From the NCBI GenBank assembly GCA_005240015.1, contig SBBV01000620.1, positions 1-9,723 on the forward strand: a DNA stretch of 9,723 bases, in the 5' to 3' direction. Of the stretch, positions 7,148 to 9,723 are shown piece after piece. Source of the DNA: Candidatus Odyssella thessalonicensis. Its GTDB lineage: Bacteria > Pseudomonadota > Alphaproteobacteria > Bin65. A program made the position numbers and the translations under genes. Below the pieces are notes generated by a model, which saw only the letters and a program-made list of their open reading frames with translations, had not been told where the DNA came from and ran no database searches. Position 1 is the first letter of the stretch, and each line of letters starts with the position of its first letter.

Positions 7148-9346
7148 ATGGCAAGCGGGGACGTTGCCAAGCCGGCGGCGGCCGCGAACAACGCGGCCGA
7201 GGTTGCGCCGATCAGCGAGCAGGAGTTCGCAAGCTCGTGGCGTGCGCTCACGGGCTGGACGAAGTCCGCGCTGTTCTGGCTGGCCGCGATCTTTGCCGGC
7301 TTCCATATCCTCAATCTGAACTATCTCGCACTCGACTCGACGCTGTTCCGCATCGTCCACCTTTCCGGCGGCTCGGCGCTGGGCTTCCTGCTGATTTCTT
7401 CGCGCCGCGGCGAGACGCCCGGGCGGATTCCCTGGTACGACTGGCTGCTCGCGGCGGCCGCGGTCGCGGTCGGCGTCTATCTCACGCGCGACATCGACGA
7501 CTGGCAGATGCGCGTCGGCACCGTGGCGACGGTGTGGGACTTCGTCGCCGCGCTGACCGGCACCATTCTGGTGCTCGAATTCACGCGCCGCAGCTCGGGC
7601 TGGGCGCTGACAATCATCGCGGCTGTGTTCATCGTTTACGGCTTCGGCTTCGTAGGGCGCTCGATGCCGGGCGCGCTGCATCACACCGGCAAGAATTTCG
7701 AGGACTGGTTCGTCCAGATCTTCAGCGAGAACGGCGTGTTCGGGCAGACGCTCGAGGTCTCCTCGACCTTCATCATCCTGTTCGTGATCTTCGGCGTGTT
7801 CCTGACCCGCTCGGGCGCCGGCGACTACTTCAACAATCTCTCGGTGGCGCTCGTCGGCTGGGCACGCGGCGGGCCGGCCAAGGTGGCGGTGATCTCGGGG
7901 GCGATGTTCGGCTCGATCAGCGGCTCCTCGGTCGCGAACGTCGTCGCCTCCGGCGCCATCACCATTCCGATGATGCGCCGCGTCGGCTACGACCGCGCCA
8001 CCGCCGGCGCGATCGAGGCGACGTCGTCCACCGGCGGCCAGATCACGCCGCCCGTGCTCGGCGCCGGCGCCTTCATCATGGCGCAGGTCCTTGGCGTGCC
8101 TTACACCGACATCGCCTGGGCGGCGGTGTTCCCGTGCGTTCTGTTCTATGTCGCCAACTACGCGCACTGCCACCTGCATGCGCTGCGGCACGGGTTGAAA
8201 GGCATCCCGCGCAAGGAGCTGCCGCGCATCGGGCCGATGCTGGCGCAGCTCTACTTCGTGCTTCCGATCGCGATCCTGATCTATGCATTCGTGACCGGCT
8301 TCTCGCCGTTCCGCGCGGCGTCGCTGGCGATGCTGGCGGCGATTCTGGTGACGCTCGCCGTGATGGGAACCTCGGGCGGGCCGGTGCCCTTCGGCGCACG
8401 GATCTTCCTCGTCGTGGCGGCGCTCGTGCTCGGCGGCATCGAGCTGCTGCTGCTGCTCGACATCAACACCGTCACGCTTCCCGGCGGCGGCACCGTTGTC
8501 CTGTTCTTTCTTCTCGCGATCGTGACGCTTGGCATCGCCTTGCTCGCGGGCCTGCTCGACAAGCTCAAAAGCGGCGAGGACCGCACCCCGTTCGGCCTCC
8601 CCGGCCTCGCGCGAACCTTCGAAGGCGGCACGCGCGACGCGCTGCAGCTCATCGCCGTGTGCGCCGCCGCTGGCATCGTCGCTGGCGCCATCGCCACGAC
8701 CGGCATTGGCGGGCGCATCACCTACGTGCTGCTCGCCATCGCCGGCGAGAGCAAGCTCGTCGCGATGCTGTTCACCGCCCTCATCGTCACGATTCTCGGC
8801 ATGGGCATGCCGACCACGGCCGCCTACGCGATCTCGGCTTCGGTCGTGGCGCCGGGCCTGATCCGCATCGGCGTCGAGCCGCTGGTCGCGCATATGTTCA
8901 TCTTCTACTACGCGATCCTCTCCTCGATCACGCCGCCGGTGGCCATCGCGTCCTTCGCCGCCGCCGCCATGGCCAAGGCCGATCCGTGGCGGACCTCGAT
9001 GATCGCGGTCAGGAACGGCCTTGCGACATTCATCGTGCCGTTCCTGTTTTTCTATTCGCCGGTGCTGCTCGGCAAGGGAAGCTGGTATGCGGTGGCCGCC
9101 GCGCTGGCGAGCGCCATCGTCGGCGTCTACTTCCTCGCCTGCTCGACCGAAGGCTGGTTCAACGGACCGCTCACATGGGGCGCGCGCGCGCTGCTGTTCT
9201 TGGCCGCCATCGGTCTCATGCTGCCCGAGCTTTATTCGAGCATCGTCGGCATTGTGTTGGGGGTCGGCGTCTTCGCTTATCAGCGCTGGCGTCACGGCGC
9301 CGACCCGGCCGACAGGGTTCCCTCACCGAAGCTCTCCACGGCGTAG
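7148..9346 (+). CDS. TRAP transporter fused permease (4TM-12TM)
   Basis: A 732-residue inner-membrane permease in which the small (DctQ-like) and large (DctM-like) TRAP subunits are joined, the form that goes with TAXI receptors. It should import the receptor-bound solute using an ion gradient. A soluble N-terminus (1-37) is followed by about four TM segments (about 40-165) and then the DctM-like core. Conserved stretches are GAMFGSISGSSVANVVASGAI (251-271), EATSSTGGQITPPVLGAGAF (290-309), GMGMPTTAAYAISAS (551-565) and FYYAILSSITPPVAIASFAAAA (586-607). Two more helices follow at about 645-663 and 678-710, and the tail is charged. ATG 7148 is chosen because GGGGG at 7136-7140 is 7 nt upstream; the ATG at 7143 is out of frame. 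The length is normal for fused permeases. It lies 69 bp after the receptor gene in the same orientation, with a hairpin in the gap. The substrate is unknown. Confidence 0.94.
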   Translation: MASGDVAKPAAAANNAAEVAPISEQEFASSWRALTGWTKSALFWLAAIFAGFHILNLNYLALDSTLFRIVHLSGGSALGFLLISSRRGETPGRIPWYDWLLAAAAVAVGVYLTRDIDDWQMRVGTVATVWDFVAALTGTILVLEFTRRSSGWALTIIAAVFIVYGFGFVGRSMPGALHHTGKNFEDWFVQIFSENGVFGQTLEVSSTFIILFVIFGVFLTRSGAGDYFNNLSVALVGWARGGPAKVAVISGAMFGSISGSSVANVVASGAITIPMMRRVGYDRATAGAIEATSSTGGQITPPVLGAGAFIMAQVLGVPYTDIAWAAVFPCVLFYVANYAHCHLHALRHGLKGIPRKELPRIGPMLAQLYFVLPIAILIYAFVTGFSPFRAASLAMLAAILVTLAVMGTSGGPVPFGARIFLVVAALVLGGIELLLLLDINTVTLPGGGTVVLFFLLAIVTLGIALLAGLLDKLKSGEDRTPFGLPGLARTFEGGTRDALQLIAVCAAAGIVAGAIATTGIGGRITYVLLAIAGESKLVAMLFTALIVTILGMGMPTTAAYAISASVVAPGLIRIGVEPLVAHMFIFYYAILSSITPPVAIASFAAAAMAKADPWRTSMIAVRNGLATFIVPFLFFYSPVLLGKGSWYAVAAALASAIVGVYFLACSTEGWFNGPLTWGARALLFLAAIGLMLPELYSSIVGIVLGVGVFAYQRWRHGADPADRVPSPKLSTA

Positions 9347-9366
9347 CGCGGCCTTACCTCGCCCGC

Positions 9367-9402
9367 CATGCTGAGCGGCCCGTCTTCGGGCCGCGAAGCA
9401 TC
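9367..9402 (+). repeat. REP-like palindrome, copy 1
   Basis: The outer arms ATGCT (9368-9372) and AGCAT (9397-9401) pair. A symmetric GA/GA mismatch follows (9373-9374 with 9395-9396). Inside it is a perfect 8-bp stem (GCGGCCCG/CGGGCCGC) closed by a TCTT loop. CATGCTGAGCG...GCGAAGCATC flanks of this kind are common intergenic repeats in alphaproteobacteria. It begins 20 bp after the permease stop and may also end or protect the TRAP transcript. Confidence 0.7.
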
Positions 9403-9414
9403 CCTCTCCGGCGA

Positions 9415-9430
9415 GCCGCAAGCATGCGGC
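9415..9430. repeat. Central hairpin of the REP-like array
   Basis: GCCGCA (9415-9420) and TGCGGC (9425-9430) pair perfectly around AGCA, midway between the two inverted REP-like copies. Outside it, CTCTCCGGC (9404-9412) and GCCGAGAG (9458-9465) are also inverted with one bulged base, extending the symmetry of the whole array. Confidence 0.45.
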
Positions 9431-9464
9431 GCTCGGGCGTTGAAACCGTGCGAACTTGCCGAGA

Positions 9465-9504
9465 GATGCTTCGCTGCCGCCCAAGTGGGCGGCGCTCAGC
9501 ATGA
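9465..9504 (-). repeat. REP-like palindrome, copy 2 (inverted)
   Basis: This is the reverse-oriented partner of the element at 9367-9402. On the minus strand it starts CATGCTGAGCG and ends GCGAAGCATC, with a different hairpin tip (CCGCCC/GGGCGG around ACTT). The 5-bp outer stem and the GA/GA mismatch are kept, and one unpaired base sits in the inner stem. It ends about 22 bp before the MFS gene start. Flanks conserved with varied tips indicate a real repeat family, not chance. Confidence 0.68.
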
Positions 9505-9525
9505 CGGCCATGGTAGAGTATCGCC

Positions 9526-9723
9526 GTGTCACCCAAGGATCCCTCCTCGCACACACCGCTCGCCGAGCGCGAGGTGACGACGATCATCGTCGGCGTGCTC
9601 CTGAGCGTGTTCCTGGCGGCGCTCGACCAGACGATCGTGGCGACCGCGCTGCCCACGATCGCGGCCGAGTTCCGGGGCGTCGAGACCGTGGCGGCGAGGA
9701 GATACCCCGAGACGACCCACGAG
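9526..9723 (+). CDS. DHA2-family (EmrB/QacA-type) MFS efflux transporter, 5' part only
   Basis: An open frame of 66 codons from GTG 9526 to the window end, cut off by the edge. Residues 17-49 (VTTIIVGVLLSVFLAALDQTIVATALPTIAAEF) are the first transmembrane helix and the diagnostic D-x-T-I-V-x-x-A-L-P-x-I motif of 14-TM DHA2 drug exporters, which expel toxic compounds with the proton gradient. Full proteins are usually about 470-550 residues, so most is missing. The start is preferred because the upstream ATGs at 9501 and 9510 are in another frame; the ribosome binding site is weak (GTAGAG). After VETV (residues 52-55) the family normally continues with a Trp-containing stretch such as SWVVTAYLL, but here the sequence reads AARRYPETTHE. 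The last 35 or so bases may therefore not belong to the gene. Confidence 0.8.
   Translation, partial: MSPKDPSSHTPLAEREVTTIIVGVLLSVFLAALDQTIVATALPTIAAEFRGVETVAARRYPETTHE

Noticed and set aside
6056..9295. Uninterrupted 1079-codon frame on the minus strand opposite the TRAP operon
   Set aside because: Its translation is a low-complexity run of Asp, Arg, His, Gln and Ala with no domain, exactly what the complement of GC3-biased genes gives. The + strand genes are unambiguous.
9501..9512. ATGs at 9501 and 9510 as the MFS gene start
   Set aside because: They are in a different frame from the DHA2 motif; GTG 9526 is the first suitable in-frame start.

Overview
The window looks like a chromosomal piece of a GC-rich alphaproteobacterium. 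The reasons are the strong G/C bias at third codon positions, a TAXI-type TRAP transporter with a fused permease, a CHASE2-class III cyclase, a match to the alphaproteobacterial general-stress (EcfG) promoter consensus, and REP-like palindromes of a type common in that class. I cannot name a genus from the sequence. I see no phage genes, integrase, transposase or CRISPR array.

Layout. Positions 1-1160 hold two small exported-protein genes on the + strand: a short unknown protein that may be frameshifted (108-404) and a cysteine-rich secreted protein with a PAN/Apple-like domain (585-1157). A pair of near-identical operator-like dyads (399-437) lies between them. Positions 1369-5449 are a signalling region: a membrane CHASE2 adenylate cyclase on the minus strand (1369-3570) and, divergently, a soluble PAS hybrid histidine kinase with a C-terminal receiver (3827-5449). 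Their shared upstream region carries a 15-bp tandem repeat.

Positions 5450-6106 contain an apparent EcfG-type promoter (GGAAC-N16-CGTT) in front of a TTG-started small ORF (5531-5803). The 3' end of that ORF runs antisense into a tRNA-Val(GAC) gene with an encoded CCA end (5774-5848, minus strand). Positions 6107-9346 are a two-gene TAXI TRAP transporter operon: a periplasmic receptor, a strong intercistronic hairpin, then a fused 4TM-12TM permease. It is followed by a three-hairpin REP-like array (9367-9503) and the 5' end of a DHA2-family MFS efflux gene that runs off the window (9526-9723). The last dozen or so codons of that gene do not read like the family.

Functionally the window is sensing (cyclase, hybrid kinase, probable stress-regulated small protein) next to transport (TRAP importer, MFS exporter). 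Most of it is recognisable families. The points most worth a second look are the stress-promoter small gene overlapping the tRNA, the paired dyads at 399-437, the REP-like array, and the intercistronic hairpin in the TRAP operon. I did not find a clearly new multi-gene system.
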